From assembly GCA_034696485.1 (NCBI GenBank), contig JAQIWT010000168.1, forward strand, positions 1 through 30,328: 30,328 bases of DNA. Reading direction: 5' to 3'. The position numbers were made by a program, and so were the translations under genes. Under the pieces are notes generated by a model, which was not told the origin of the DNA, ran no database searches, and worked only from the letters and a program-made list of their open reading frames with translations. Origin of the DNA: Isohypsibius dastychi. Lineage: Eukaryota > Tardigrada > Eutardigrada > Parachela > Isohypsibiidae. The stretch's first letter is position 1. The number at the start of each line of letters is the position of its first letter. Positions 10,081 through 22,410 of this stretch are shown piece by piece.

Positions 10081-11150
10081 TACAGTCATAAAACAAACAA
10101 AAAACGAAGGGGGTTGTTTATTCTTGAACTCCAATAAATGAATTATGACCGCTAATATATTGACTTCAAATTTGACTCATAAATCGTTGATTTCGCTAAC
10201 CGCAATCTCTCTGATCAAATTCGTTTGTCTTCGTTGTTTCGCTGTGTTATATAAATTCGAAATTCATGATAAAATAAAAGAAATTGCTCTACAACTTGTT
10301 CCTCTTGGCAAATTTCCAGTAAATATCAAAACATCATTTTCTTGTGCCATCAAATGCATATTAATCGAATCAGGTGATCCAGATGATATTCAGCGTCTTA
10401 ACCCCATGACTCACATTTGTCAGGTCATTCGAGAAGGAGAGGTGCAAAAACGTAAACACGACGTTTGTCTGAAATTATCTTGTCATTGCCTCATCTTTTT
10501 CTCCATTTTGTCTTGATCCATCCCGTGCACAATTTCCGGCGCCAAGCAGTCTGGCGCCAATTTAACCTGTTTCCGGTCATTCACTGAATTTAACATCATC
10601 TACAATCGACATCAAAACTGGAATTATCTGGATGACATGCAAATATTGTGTCTCCGATAAAAAAGCATATTATTTTTTCGTTGCTCGAAAAATTCGCCAG
10701 ATTTTATCGCACGCTTTCGGAGTGGTCATTTAAAACGCCCCTTTGCAATCGCTATTGGACGGTGATCAAGCATTGTCCCCTGCACTGAAGCAATCGAGAG
10801 AGGAAAATCGGGACTGGCCAAGCACAGCTGATTAACATCATTTTCTGGTCGCTTTGGCTTGAAGCGGTTTATTAGCGGAAAGGCTCTTCTCACCAAACTG
10901 ACTCTTCACTTTTGCACTTTTCATCGGTTCAGACTTGAGATTCGTCTTCCTACTTTTGGCCCTAATCGCTTGCAGGTGCATAGGCCTCAGTTTATCTTTT
11001 ATGCAAGATATCTCAGCGCGTGAAGGTTTATGACCTGAACTACAGCGCGACTACTTCTTGTTAGTTTTTGACGAAAATTCAGGATTATCCCGAAATTGCG
11101 TTCGTGAATTTTCGGAATTACTCATCGGTCTGATCTCATTGTATCTACAG
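10081..11150. other. Spacer and probable promoter region of the BH3-only gene
   Basis: No coding sequence is supported; the 123-residue frame at 10145 looks like chance. Two GGCGCCAA words lie at 10538-10545 and 10553-10560. The last bases, up to CTACAG at 11150, would be a 5' untranslated exon if the GTGAGT donor at 11151 is used. Confidence 0.4.
10538..10560 (+). promoter_or_regulatory. Two direct GGCGCCAA repeats (E2F-like)
   Basis: Two identical 8-base words start 15 bases apart. Read on the other strand each is TTGGCGCC, which fits a loose E2F core (TTSSCGC). They lie about 600 bases upstream of the inferred 5' UTR donor of the BH3-only gene. Site function is inference. Confidence 0.3.
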
Positions 11151-11890
11151 GTGAGTTTGTTTCAGGAAAATTCATGTTTATACCAAGCAGCGTATGCAAA
11201 ACGCAGGAAACAACTGTTGCCGGGAAACCTGTTTTTTTCAAGTTCGATTTTTGTAGATTATCTGGTTGAGAATCCATTTAGATTAAGCGGAGCGCTTTCG
11301 ACACTAGTTGCGCGTTTGTTTGTGGTATTTAAATTTATGGCGACAAATTGATTGGTCTCCTAGCTTAATTTGCTTTTGGTCGAGCCACGTAATTAGCGTT
11401 GTTAATTAAAATCAGCCACATGAAAGCAGCAGAAGTTGGCAATTACAGCGGGGACGATTTAACTGATTGATAATATCAATTCATTATTTTAGCACGCGAT
11501 ATTTTGCACAAATCAGTAAAAGTTTATTCAAATTATGTTACAACTTCGGACTTTGGAAAACTGATTCTCAACTTGAGCATCTTGATCCGAACTTAGATAT
11601 CTTTTCACAAAACAATGCACTATAAGTAGCGGTGACGTCATGAGGGTTAACACCGACGTCCCACGTAAGCCCTGCCCACATGGTTTTTGATCAAATTTGT
11701 CATCCGATTTATTTGGCCTCTTCTTTTTTTGGCCTTTCTGGACATGGAGCAGGAGGTTGTTTGGCATGCATCTCCACGTTTGAAGGCTGCAGGTCGATAA
11801 CAGAAATCGAGGTTATCGTCTTCGAGTTACCCGATTTTATCAGTCCCTTTTGAATCAGCCCCATATCCTCATCGTTGCCCTTCTTTGCAG
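11151..11890 (+). other. Probable 5' UTR intron of the BH3-only gene
   Basis: CAG|GTGAGT at 11151 is a near-perfect donor, and TTCTTTGCAG ending at 11890 is a good acceptor 35 bases before the start codon. Nothing between them looks coding. Transcript evidence would be needed to confirm the pairing. Confidence 0.45.
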
Positions 11891-11925
11891 GTTCATTCAC
11901 TTCGGAAATTCGGAGGAAATTTTGA

Positions 11926-14900
11926 ATGGAGAATAACAGCGAATCTGGTTCTCTCATCCCATTCCTATCACGCCAGCGTCCACCAGATTTATCCATCTGC
12001 ACGTCGGAAGTGCCGCCATCACCCAGTGACAGCGGATATCAGACTGGTGGAGGAGGAGGAATCCCTGAAAGTGCTTCGCGAGTTCGCCATTTTACCACAC
12101 GGTTCTTCCCCTCCGACGAAGAGGAATTGGATGATTTGGATTGTGAGGAGTTGGAGGATGATGTTTTTGAAGCTCCAGAGTGTGTGATGGCGGAAGACAA
12201 GGAACGCGTTGTCGCCAAGGTGCCTTTGATGAGAAACAGAGCTTTCAGCTTCCCTTTTACGCTTTCGGATGTTCACTTCTCAAATGGCACTGGATTGTCG
12301 TTTTCGGGACTCAGTTTGATACAACGAAGACAATTTGGATCGCGATTTGTGATTCCAGGATCAAGGGCATCGCCGTTGGGGATTTGGGACGGAAATGACG
12401 GAAGAGGAGATCAAGTTCAAGAAGATTTCGATGTGGACGACATTGGTAAGTTATTTTAATTATAAAAGTATCTAGCACAGGTTGTAATAAATTTAAGGAA
12501 CCATTTGGATGTGTTTTTTCGATCGTTGAAGCATTTTTCAAGAGATTTTGGATGATTGTTAGAATCGATCGCGTCGACTGTTTTAAAGTGAATCGGGCTT
12601 ATTCTTTCTGGAAGTATTGTTATCTATCTGGTGAATGTTTTCCAACAACTTTTGGGCGAATATTGTATTATTCCAGTGGACTTCCGGCTGGCAGGGATTT
12701 TTGCGCTTTCTAGCTGTAGTGTATGAAAGAAAATTTCGCAGAGTAGTTTTCCATGAATTTACGTCTGAAAATTTTGATCAGTTTTGTTCTGGTTCTGAAC
12801 TGTTAAAATTGAACACGCTATGATATCTTCTGTGAATGTTATTTCACGTTTTTGCAATTTAGTTCCCGCAATATTTGTTCAGCATAATTTCAAGCGATAA
12901 CTGCAGCCCTAATTGAAACCGGAACAGCGAATCACTCAGCAATTACTTTCCTTCAAAACGACGCGAGTTGACCGAGACCAAAATGGACGAGCCAAATTCT
13001 CTTTCGATCACCAGCTGAAATTTGTCATCCATCCGGTGATCTCAGACTGCGGTTGAGCTGAGGAAGCGTTTTCCTCCTCTAAACCCTTTCTTATTTCCTG
13101 TTTCTATTGAGGCTGTTATTACCTCAGGAAACTCCAACATTCAGGCGGTCTATAAAAGCATGAGAATGAGATAATCTGGTTCTGAATAGCGGGAAGGGAT
13201 TAATGCGAGACCAATTAACGCGTATTCTACTCATGTTCTTCTCAAGCGAGTGTTGAAAAGCAGATGAAGAAGGCATTTATAGTGCGGCGAATTTATTACA
13301 CCTGTTTGAGAGGTTCGAACCGCATTGATTTACAACAGGAGCCGAAAGTTTGCATTTGGATGATGTCAGCTTTTGTTTTCTGAGTGTGAGGTCATTTTGC
13401 TTCGATTTCCTGATTATCGGTCAGTTGAGACTGAATTTAAGAAAATGTTGACGAGAAATAGAATTATTTGAAGTTGAAGATTTCGTTTATTAATCGCAAA
13501 GACATTTATCCGTACAGGAAAGCATCAGTTTTCAGCCGCTTTTGGTTGAACCCAGTATAACGGATCAGTTGGGTTTTTTATTGATTTTTGAAAAGTGGAA
13601 CATTTTGAGTGGATAAATATTAAACAGTGGAACAAGTAGAGACAGGTGGCATAATTTCAACTTGACTTTGAATAGCAGTCCGCCTTTCAAATGGGGATAT
13701 CAATTTCATAAAATGGAGTAGGACCACTCTCTGCAAAGCGGGATCTCTGGTTTGCACGGAGATTTGAGTTTTGGAGTTGAGAGGATTATGAGAGCTAAAT
13801 GAGCAGATGATCTAATTGGTCAGCAGCGCTTGAGAAAACAATTTACCAACATAATATCGCCAGTCAGGTGCAGTTGCGCTTTGTTTGTTTTGACCAAGTC
13901 AGACGGAAATGTGATAGCTCCCTTCTCTTTCTATCTGATTTTATCCAAATCCTTCCCCTGATTTGTTCGGCTTGATGAATCATGATCTCTGATTTAACAG
14001 GTGGATTATGCTCCTTATAGCTTTTTTAACATCGCAGATGTCGATCATTTTCGCGGTCGAAATTAAGATGTTGCTAATAAAATGGTTTTGGAATTTGGAA
14101 ACTGAATTTTGAATGCCGGCTACAATGTTTTTTGCACCTGATTACAAATCTTTTTTGAATAGTTTTATGAATTAGGCTTTGTAGAAAACAGTTTCTTGTT
14201 ACAGTTTCTTATATAAATTTGGCATCGATAACGAAACCTGAACTTGGCTCACCTCTAGATTCAGCAGTTGTTTTTCGCGACATGCTGCAAAGTCGCGTTT
14301 GAGGTTGTTTGCTCGCGTGAGTGACTCGTGGCGCTTTCTGACAATTTCTAATGCGATAACAGGTTATTTGGTAATAATAACACATTTCCTTTCCTTTTCG
14401 AAACTCATCGTTTCAAAGCAAATCTTTAAATAATCTTCATGTCAAGTTGAGAGGGGGAAAGTTTAAAGACTTGAGACTTGGTTGTTAACAACTCCTCAAA
14501 AGCACACGTGTGCGGCCCGAGCCGGCCGCCAGTTATTAAATCACAGATCGCTTATTATAAAGATGTTTTTATGACTGTCATTACGTGAGCTCTCTTGACT
14601 TATTATCCTACTTAATTTCAACCAAGAGGCCATTGCACTTGAACTCCGATAAACATTAGCAAGAGCTCGACATCACTTGATTCCAAGCTTACAATATGTA
14701 TTTTCTGGAACAAGCAGAAACGTTCTAACGGTTTTCCCGTTCGGAAGTTTTTTCGATTCTTGAGGAAAGCTTGGTAAAACTAATAATTTATTTTCGTTTC
14801 GGTAATGTTTGTGCTTTTACAGATGATTATGACGAAAAGCTCCCTTCGGATCAATCTCGTCCTCCTTCCGATCCCAAAGATTTTATCAATGTTCCCGACG

Positions 14901-17900
14901 CAGGTTCCCCGCATGATGTTCCAAATTTTTCCGGTTCTCGCCTGATGGCCCTTCCAGATCTCATTTTATCCGGTACTCGACATGGCCGACATCTTCACCA
15001 TTCTGCGGACACCCCTGATTCCCGGAACAGCAATAACAGCATGGAATTTGCGATCGCATGCCGGTTGGCTCAAATTGGCGATGAATTCGAAGCAAAATTC
15101 TTCAGTTCGGTGAGTCGTTGTCTTCAAATTAAAAAACATTTGAGAATTGTATACTTTTGAGTTATTTCGTTCCGACAGTAGTTTTTGTCACGAATGTCTT
15201 TCGATTATAATTTCGTTGGGTGAAATTTTTTGCGCTTGTTTACTTCAGAATAATTTTTTGACTTTTTTCGGGGGTATTCAAAATTTGCTTTTTCTCTTGA
15301 ATTTATCTTATTTTTAATATTGTGGCCTGTAATTTCCAAGTTTATCGCTGATGGTCGCGGTCAGTTTATCTGTTTTCGTCGCATTTAATTCTGAACATTT
15401 AAGCGATTAATTATCTGGGCTTTATGGTCAATGTGATATTTGTGGGTTGGTTGGTTGGTCGTTAAAGTTTTAAATTGGAAAATCATTTCCGAAGTAGCTC
15501 TTGTCCAGCCGTCAGCTATTATGTCAGATCGCCTGTTGAGCGTGACGAGTTATTTGCTAGCAAGTAAATCTATCATACGCATGACAGGTCTTTATTGCAC
15601 TTGTATGTAATATTTGCTCTTGACCGCTTTTCCAAAATCAAGTTCAATTTTAGAAACTGCGCCAAGTCTGTAGGAAAGTGGCTAGTTGGATAGAGGTGGT
15701 TGCGCTCGGCTTGTCAAGCGGGGTATTTGTTTGCCGGCCATATTTGCTTGCTCCTGTAGAAACGTGGTTGGTGAGCAGATTTTATGTTGTGAAAGGGTTG
15801 GATGAGTTCATGGAAAAAGGGCTATTAACACTTCGCGGTTGCGTAATTACAGGAAATTGTGTCGAATAATGGCTTTTATCGCACCGCTTTGTTTTACCGC
15901 GACTTTATATCCGAAGAGAAATTTCCCGATTATTTGAGTGAATTGAAATTAATCTTTTGATCAATGTGATAATGAAATATATCCGCCGCAGCAATTTTCT
16001 CTTCCGGAACGGTAATTAACGCTAATTGCTCATCTCCTGCCGCACTTTCCGCGTCACTTGATATTGATATCTCGGTTTTCAATCAGATGATCCGTCGTAA
16101 TTTTGAATTATTTGTTTCTTGTATCAATGTTTGTCTTTTTGGAGATTTTGGTACTTGAATAGACCTAATCGCATATTGACGGTTGTGCTTGAATTAACGA
16201 GGTTAACTGAGACGCAAATGTTGGAATTGAATTATCAGTGTTGGCCTTTGTCAATAGTATCCTCCAACCTGATGCTGGATGATTTATTGCTTACTGATGA
16301 GGCTCTTTGTGACAGTTCAGTGTTGTGATAGTCTGGTAATCAAATGTGAGATGGTCAAGAGATGCTTACTTTACCAACTCTTTTACGACTGCCAAATGTC
16401 CAAACTCCATCATGAAATGCCGTAATCTGACATTAATCGGAAATGTCCACGTTTTATTCGCTTTTCCGGCTGAAATACGGAATCCCAGCTGCTGAGCCAA
16501 AATGTAAAAACTTTGGTCTCCGGTAAATAATCTTGGCCCGAACGTTGAATTATTTTCAACCCTCCGAGTTTATTTCGTTATTTTACGACTTAATAAATTC
16601 TAGTTTTTTTAGTGAATACTAATATTTAGCCTGTGCTGGAAAACCAAGATGAGACTGCGCGATATTAGTTTGGGTTGAGTACAGCTCGTGTTTCCTTTGA
16701 TGAACGTACGACATGTCTGGCGTAGTAGTTTTGTAGTAAATGGTGTTTGGCTGGTTGTCAGCTCTTTCGGGGCAGACTTGTCTGTCCTAATCTTATCGCT
16801 GAGCATTTATGCATTTATCTCTCTTGATCAGTAAGTTTACCGGAGCGAGCAAACAGAATCGTGGTCAACTGTGGATTATAATCAGATTTTAGTTGTCCCT
16901 CTCGACATGGTTTGAAAGGAAAATATGCCTCAAGCCAAACACCTGTGTTTATCCCTGCATGGCGAAATTGTGCACTTTTAAATTGCTTCATCTTTGCTCC
17001 TTTTCGTGATGCGTGAGCAGACTTTGGCTTTAGCGTTAAGTGGAGCTGATTCAATATGACCTTTTCGAGTTGTGCCTTGCGGGTTTTTAAATCCCCGTAA
17101 TCGGTCATTTGGGATGAATAAGAGAAATATATGGAAAAAAAATTGTCATCGATAATAAAACTAACTTTGTCAGCTTGAATTATTTTATTTTTCTTATTTT
17201 CGTTGAACTTGAGAATACAAATGAAATCCATCCAGATCAATCACTTTGTATTTCCGGATGTTACAATTACCCACGCAAACCGCCGTTTTATTCAATCATG
17301 TTTCAGGTAGCTACTCCATAGAATCTATTCATTTATTAGTCAAAACGGGATTAGTGAGGATGGAGTGGTTTACATTCTGAATTGGCCGGCGTTCATCATT
17401 ATCCTTTTTCGTGAGAAATTCAAACTTTGTCGAGAACAACAAATTGGAAATGAGGAAATTTTGTGCTTGACTAAAATAATAATTATGTTTCTTTTATTCA
17501 AATGCGGAAACCGTCTATTAATCACCTCATAACGATCCACTTGATTCGTTTTGTTAAGGACACGTGTTGGACATGCTTGTTGATCATTTAATTTCTCCTC
17601 CTCCCAAAGCTGATCGAAATTGTTAAATTAGGTAAATTTCAAAATGAGATAATATTTTGAAGTTCGTTGATCCATGAATTTTACATTTTAGTGAGAGAGG
17701 AATTTTTCAACCATGTTTACAAATCAGAGTTGTTTGCGATTAATCAAGATATTCGGAATGTTTTGCCAAGAAATGTGATATTGTTTCGGGTGGTTGTGAA
17801 TGTCATGACTAACGATATTGTCCATCTGCTTTACTTTACTTGTCCGCCCGTACGGTTTGATACTTGTGACAAGTTTGCGGTAATTATCATCATATTTTTG

Positions 17901-18812
17901 AAACCTGATCGACACATTATACATCTGTAGAGGCCGTTAGAAATGCACTTTGCGCGAGAGATGAGTTGGAGAAGAGAGTAGAAGAGCGAGATGAACGGAC
18001 AGCTGGGCAGACACTATTTTTCCACTTTGTTATGCAATTGGCGATTTTGAAGTAAAAGTGCCAATTATCTTTTGCTCCTGTCGTGTTTTGAGGCCCGATG
18101 GTGGTCGGCTGATCCTATCTCTAGATTTACGCACATCAAATTTTATGTTGTGTGCTTTGCCAACTGAAAATTAGTTCTGATAACATACCCAGTTCTGTTA
18201 GCATTCGAGCAAAAAAAGCCATAAGCTTTTATAAAAAATGTATTTGTTTTCCTGTTTTGTATTAAAATTCAGTTTCATCTTTGAAATCTCTTAAAAGTAT
18301 TTAGGCGTGTACTGAGTTTTTCCTACCAAACAGACAGGCTTTGTGCCAAATTTCTCACTTATTTTGGTTCAAAACAAAAGGAATCAAAAAGAACAATATT
18401 GCGGCGAATGAATAAAATACAGACGTGAGTCTGTTGTTTTGTTGAAAATTGGAATTTCGGGTTGGACATGATGAAGTGAGATCTATAACAAATTAGTTCT
18501 GTAACTAAAATTTGTTCACATCTCTATTAAACGTTGGGAAAATTCCTGTAGTTTTTGTCTGAACATTTTGGTCGATTTAATATTAAAAAAAATTTGAACA
18601 CTTTGTTTTTCGTTCAGTCACTTGATTTTCAGCTGGATTAATAAATTTTTGTCTTCCAGAATGGGCCGTTAAATGGAGACAGTCCGGATTCGGGACGAAG
18701 TTTGGGTGCTGTCAGTCTGAGTTCAGCATCCCGATTATGGCAGTATCTCACGAAGTCATCAAACGCCGGTCGCACTTTCACTCGTCAACGTTCCCGTTCA
18801 ACGGCCGACTGA
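11926..18812 (+). CDS. BMF: BH3-only pro-apoptotic protein, Bmf/Bim-like
   Basis: Three exons, 11926-12445, 14823-15109 and 18660-18812, join at GT..AG introns (phases 1 and 0) into a 319-residue frame. TGA lies directly before the ATG, fixing the start. Residues 251-262 read IACRLAQIGDEF, a full BH3 helix: four hydrophobic positions (I251, L255, I258, F262) and the invariant G259-D260. Vertebrate Bim has IAQELRRIGDEF here. Residues 74-81, EELEDDVF, match the start of vertebrate Bmf (from memory), and RLWQYL (294-299) echoes the RVWWQIL after the Bmf BH3. SGYQT (36-40) resembles the LC8-binding TQT motif. Such proteins bind Bcl-2 proteins and free Bax/Bak at mitochondria. Outside these motifs the chain is acidic, Ser/Pro-rich and likely disordered; there is no membrane anchor. 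BH3-only identity is strong; Bmf over Bim rests on the flanking motifs. Confidence 0.87.
12446..14822 (+). other. Intron 1 of the BH3-only gene
   Basis: A 2377-base intron running from GTAAGTT to TTTTACAG. I found no gene, repeat copy or RNA in it. GGTTCGAACC at 13312 looks like a tRNA B box but has no matching A box or cloverleaf. Confidence 0.75.
15110..18659 (+). other. Intron 2 of the BH3-only gene
   Basis: A 3550-base intron from GTGAGTC to GTCTTCCAG. It contains repeat copy B at 17212-17600. Open frames at 15678, 16119, 16815 and 17667 show no protein signal. Confidence 0.75.
17212..17600 (-). repeat. Dispersed repeat copy B (truncated)
   Basis: Same orientation as copy A; matches 9690-10080. 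It keeps the first part of the core exon (TAVCVGNCNIRKYKVIDLDG, ending near HLYS) but stops abruptly at 17212, so the rest of the exon and everything 3' is missing. Two codons differ from copy A (GGT for GCT, TAC for CAC). It sits inside intron 2 of the BH3-only gene. Confidence 0.8.
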
Positions 18813-19300
18813 GCCGCCACACTTCCGGTCCGTGATGCTGATGCCACTGTCTACGACGTTTTTTGCACTTGTTGTTTCTGATCTCCACGATTTTATCTCT
18901 CCTCAACTGACCCGTCCGTTTTCTCGATCTTGAATATGAGTTTGGAGAATCAACTCCCGTTTCCAGCCGTTTGCAAAATGTTTTGTTTTTTCTACCTTGA
19001 TTCTTCGGAACGTTTTTATATTTTTTCTCTGTGTGGAACTACTTGGTCCAGCGGGTTTGGCTTTGCACTCTCATCTCATCTCCTTCTTATCCGGTCCCAC
19101 CTTTTTCTTGTACATTTTTAGAAAACTGTTGCAAAAGAAATGTATATTTTTGTCTGAATCTGGATTTATTTAGAGTTGGTTTGCTTATCCCTCCGTCTGT
19201 TTGTTTGTACAGAAAACCCGCCCGGAATATTGTGACCATGATTTCCGGTGCGGCCATTTACAAAAATGCGGTTGTTTTCAAAATAAATTATTTGCTGATG
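18813..19300 (+). other. Probable 3' UTR of the BH3-only gene
   Basis: T-rich sequence following the stop codon, ending shortly after the first AATAAA at 19282. The open frames at 18930 and 19031 overlap it and are not protein-like. Confidence 0.45.
19282..19287 (+). promoter_or_regulatory. Candidate polyadenylation signal AATAAA
   Basis: The first AATAAA on the sense strand, about 470 bases downstream of the BH3-only stop codon. Confidence 0.4.
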
Positions 19301-20600
19301 CTTCTTTTGCCGTTACGATCATACCAGATTTGTGTAGCGCAAGAAATTGGTGGCATTTCGTTCTCCGGTTGTTCAGATGATTTTTCGCCATGCGATTTTC
19401 ATTTATGAAATCAATCAAATAAGAATGTTGCATCTGACTAGAAGATAATGCTAGAACTGGCGTATTTCCCCGTAGGGATTTTCTCATTTTTGACAAAGCC
19501 ACATCTTCCTCGTAGCAAACACGTCAAAATGAAAAATTGGTTTATTACAGAACCCAAATATGCTTGATTTCTTCGTTTTCTTCAAAACGCGCTAGAGCAG
19601 ATCTGGCAAAATCGTCGCCAAATCCTCGCCCCAATCGTTACTTAGCAGCGCAGTTTAAAATACACAATTAGCAAAATTGTACAAAATGTCAGCTTCAGCC
19701 AGCAAAGGGGAGTACACACAGAAGAAAAGATGACAGGTGAAACAAAAGAAAAGTGGCTACATAAATTAATTAACAAGCTTACTTTGAGAGGTCATCCTAT
19801 TATTCATAATAAAGACCACATGAGGGTAAATCGATGAGGTCAGGTGAAGATTATCCTCCTTTCTTCCGAGTTTGTCAGAAGAAGAGTGAACAATTCGTCT
19901 GACACCTATTGTCTCCCAAAAGCAGATCATTCACCTGTGACCATCTCGGTTTCTAAATCTGATCGTAGCGAGAAATTATACCGACTTGAATAAAGTGAAT
20001 AATTCGCCAGAGATGTCAATACTCGGGTGACATCATTTTGTCATTAAACTGTCACACTTGTTTGAAAGCGATCGTCAAAAGTACATTACTCATTACCATA
20101 TTTAATCTCGTTTATGAACACAGAATGATGAGATGGATCTGCTTTTTGTTTGTATCGATGGCGAAATCGCGGGGATGCTTTGTTTTGTGTTGTTCAAACT
20201 CCGAATCCGATCTGTCATCAATTTCAGCACCTGCATTAACCAGTTTCCCCCCTGTCTGGTTTGGGGGCCTTTCACGAGAGATTGCGGAGACAATATTATT
20301 CGAGTCATTATTCATAATCACTTTATTCATAACTACACTTTTGAAGTTGAACGTGTGGCGTCAAAAGAGAGGGCATGATTAATATTTGAATAAGCGGACG
20401 CCTCGCAACCGGTTTCTCCGCAAATTGATTCCAGTTTTGAGCAAATTGGTTTTCGGTCAGCACGCGTCAGGTCTTGCTTCTTCTTTTCTTTGAGATTATT
20501 TGCCTTTTACTCAAACCAACTCAACCGAGGAATAGGATCTCGGTAAATATGAAAGTGTGCAATTGCTTTTGAAAATAGAAAAGCAGCACATTTCAGAGAG
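19301..20600. other. Intergenic stretch without a recognised feature
   Basis: AT-rich sequence. Overlapping short frames at 20038-20382 on both strands look like chance. No RNA gene or repeat copy was recognised here. Confidence 0.5.
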
Positions 20601-20629
20601 AGATGATTAATAATATCGCTCGCATTTTA

Positions 20630-20990
20630 CGGACAAAGCTGTTGAGCTTTTTGTTTAATGGGGATCAAGTGTAATCATTAGACTGAATTATTAATCACCG
20701 ACCAAATGTCAGCACTATTCCCTTACAAAATCAGAAAAGGTATCCTGTTGGGATGAATCTTTTCAAATGGTTACTCTTGAAAAAAGAAAAGGTTAAAATG
20801 GGGAGTGATCTTTTTGTGTCCCGTTTTGCACCTGCTCTTTACTAAAATCCTGTTTCATATTCCCTTTCATAACGATTAAAGTAAGGGCCTCCACCCTCTT
20901 TTATGATCAAGTGTGGGAATTCCAAGCGGCCGTTAGAACTCATTGGACTTAGCCACCATTTCTTGTGGGAAGCGCAACGGTTGCGGTGTT
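20630..20990 (-). repeat. Dispersed repeat block beta, right copy (diverged)
   Basis: Reverse complement of about 8640-9000. GCTTTTTGTTTAATGGGG and GATCAAGTG match well; the rest is interrupted by indels. Its position before copy C does not fit a simple inversion of the left-hand block order. Confidence 0.6.
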
Positions 20991-21995
20991 TATAGACGAG
21001 AAAATGACAAAATAAAACTGAATTTTGAATAGAGTAGCAATCTCACCAAGAAACTGAATACGTCACAGGTGGGGGTGTTTTGATCATTATAAACCAAACG
21101 GGAGATTGTTGACGATGACGACGCGGAACTTCCAGGTTCAACTCGACTGAAATGATTTTCAAGTTTTGTTCTTTACATTTAAACAACCTGAGCAACTACA
21201 GTACAGTATCCCTGTTGGGATCAACGCGGACAGTTGATAAAACCGAGCTTGACGCCATGGTTACTAAACAAGAATATATTGTTCGCCAGACCAAGGAAGG
21301 TCATATTTATATTTCGTATTATGTACGATAGTACAATAGCCATCGATGGCAACACTACTCTCGATCCATGGACCCAAGGAACAACCTCGATTTACTGGTC
21401 CGGAAATGTCAGAGTGATTTCTAATTAATCAGACACGCTTTCTATATGCTTCGATTCATCGTGTATATAATTCAGCTCTCGTTTCAATCAGAAGTTATTA
21501 ATGCGTGTCATTAATTACGCGTTTCATCATCCTCATCCTAACCAGCTCGAAAAAGGAGGCTTTGGATCCTGATAGAAATGACAAAAAGAATGGCAGGAAG
21601 CTAGCATGCTGCGATGCAAAGGTCAGTATTTTTGGCTCTAGTTTCGAGGTGATGGGACAAATTTTTGAGGAGAACCGAAACAGCGAATCTTCTGAACGAT
21701 GTTTGTACGAAGTTTCGAAAACTTTCAACAGGGTGACAAAAAATTAAAGGGTCTACATGTATGACCTCAGGACTTGTTGTTAAACTAAACAAAGCAAGAC
21801 GTTTTATTTGACCGATGAAGAAATTCCAGCATCTACCGAAGAACACGGTTACAGTTTTTTCTAAACAGACACGTTTGGACAAGTTTGTCGATCACCACAC
21901 AATTGGGGATATCGCGAAAACGAATTTTCCACTCCATCCGCAACGAGCCCATTTTGAAATAAATAGTTTACCTGAAACATGACTGAATGAAACGG

Positions 21996-22278
21996 CGGTT
22001 TGCGTGGCTAATTGTAACATCCGGAAACACAAAGTGATTGATCTGGATGGATTTCATTTGTATTCTCCTGTTTGGCGGAAAATGGATGAATGTATCATTC
22101 TTTCCACCGAGTGGGAAAAGTCGGTTCTCAACAAGGTATGCTCTACATAATTTTCACCGGATTAGTAAATTACTATGACCACCCAGATGGATCAAGCTAA
22201 ATTTCTCACGGATAAGATCGATTCTCCTCGTACTCATGCGGGGGATTACGGACTGGATGTGTCGTTATACCTGTCATA
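21996..22278 (+). pseudogene. Coding core in repeat copy C, frameshifted
   Basis: Exon 1 (to 22135) and exon 2 (from 22187) flank a 51-base intron exactly as in copy A, and exon 1 is intact (TAVCVANCNIRKHK, STEWEKSVLNK). In exon 2 a run of five G (about 22239-22244) replaces the four G of copy A. This shifts the frame after DSPRTHAG and leads to TAA near 22278. The copy A frame stays open across the same stretch. Copy C is therefore a decayed version. Confidence 0.5.
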
Positions 22279-22410
22279 AAGGTCACGTGTCCTACTTCAT
22301 AAATTATCACGAATTAATCCTTCAATTGATATCGTGGTGAGTTTATCATCGGACATCAATTGATGTTATTTCTTCCCGCCACGTGTCTTTCCGTTTGTGG
22401 TTGACCGTTA

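Noticed and set aside
10145-10516. 123-residue plus-strand open frame
   Set aside because: No domain, signal or splice context; composition follows the AT-rich surroundings.
11058-11351. 97-residue open frame upstream of the BH3-only gene
   Set aside because: It lacks an ATG start and runs across the strong GTGAGT donor at 11151; more likely UTR and intron.
13312-13321. GGTTCGAACC, like a tRNA B box
   Set aside because: No A box and no cloverleaf can be drawn around it.
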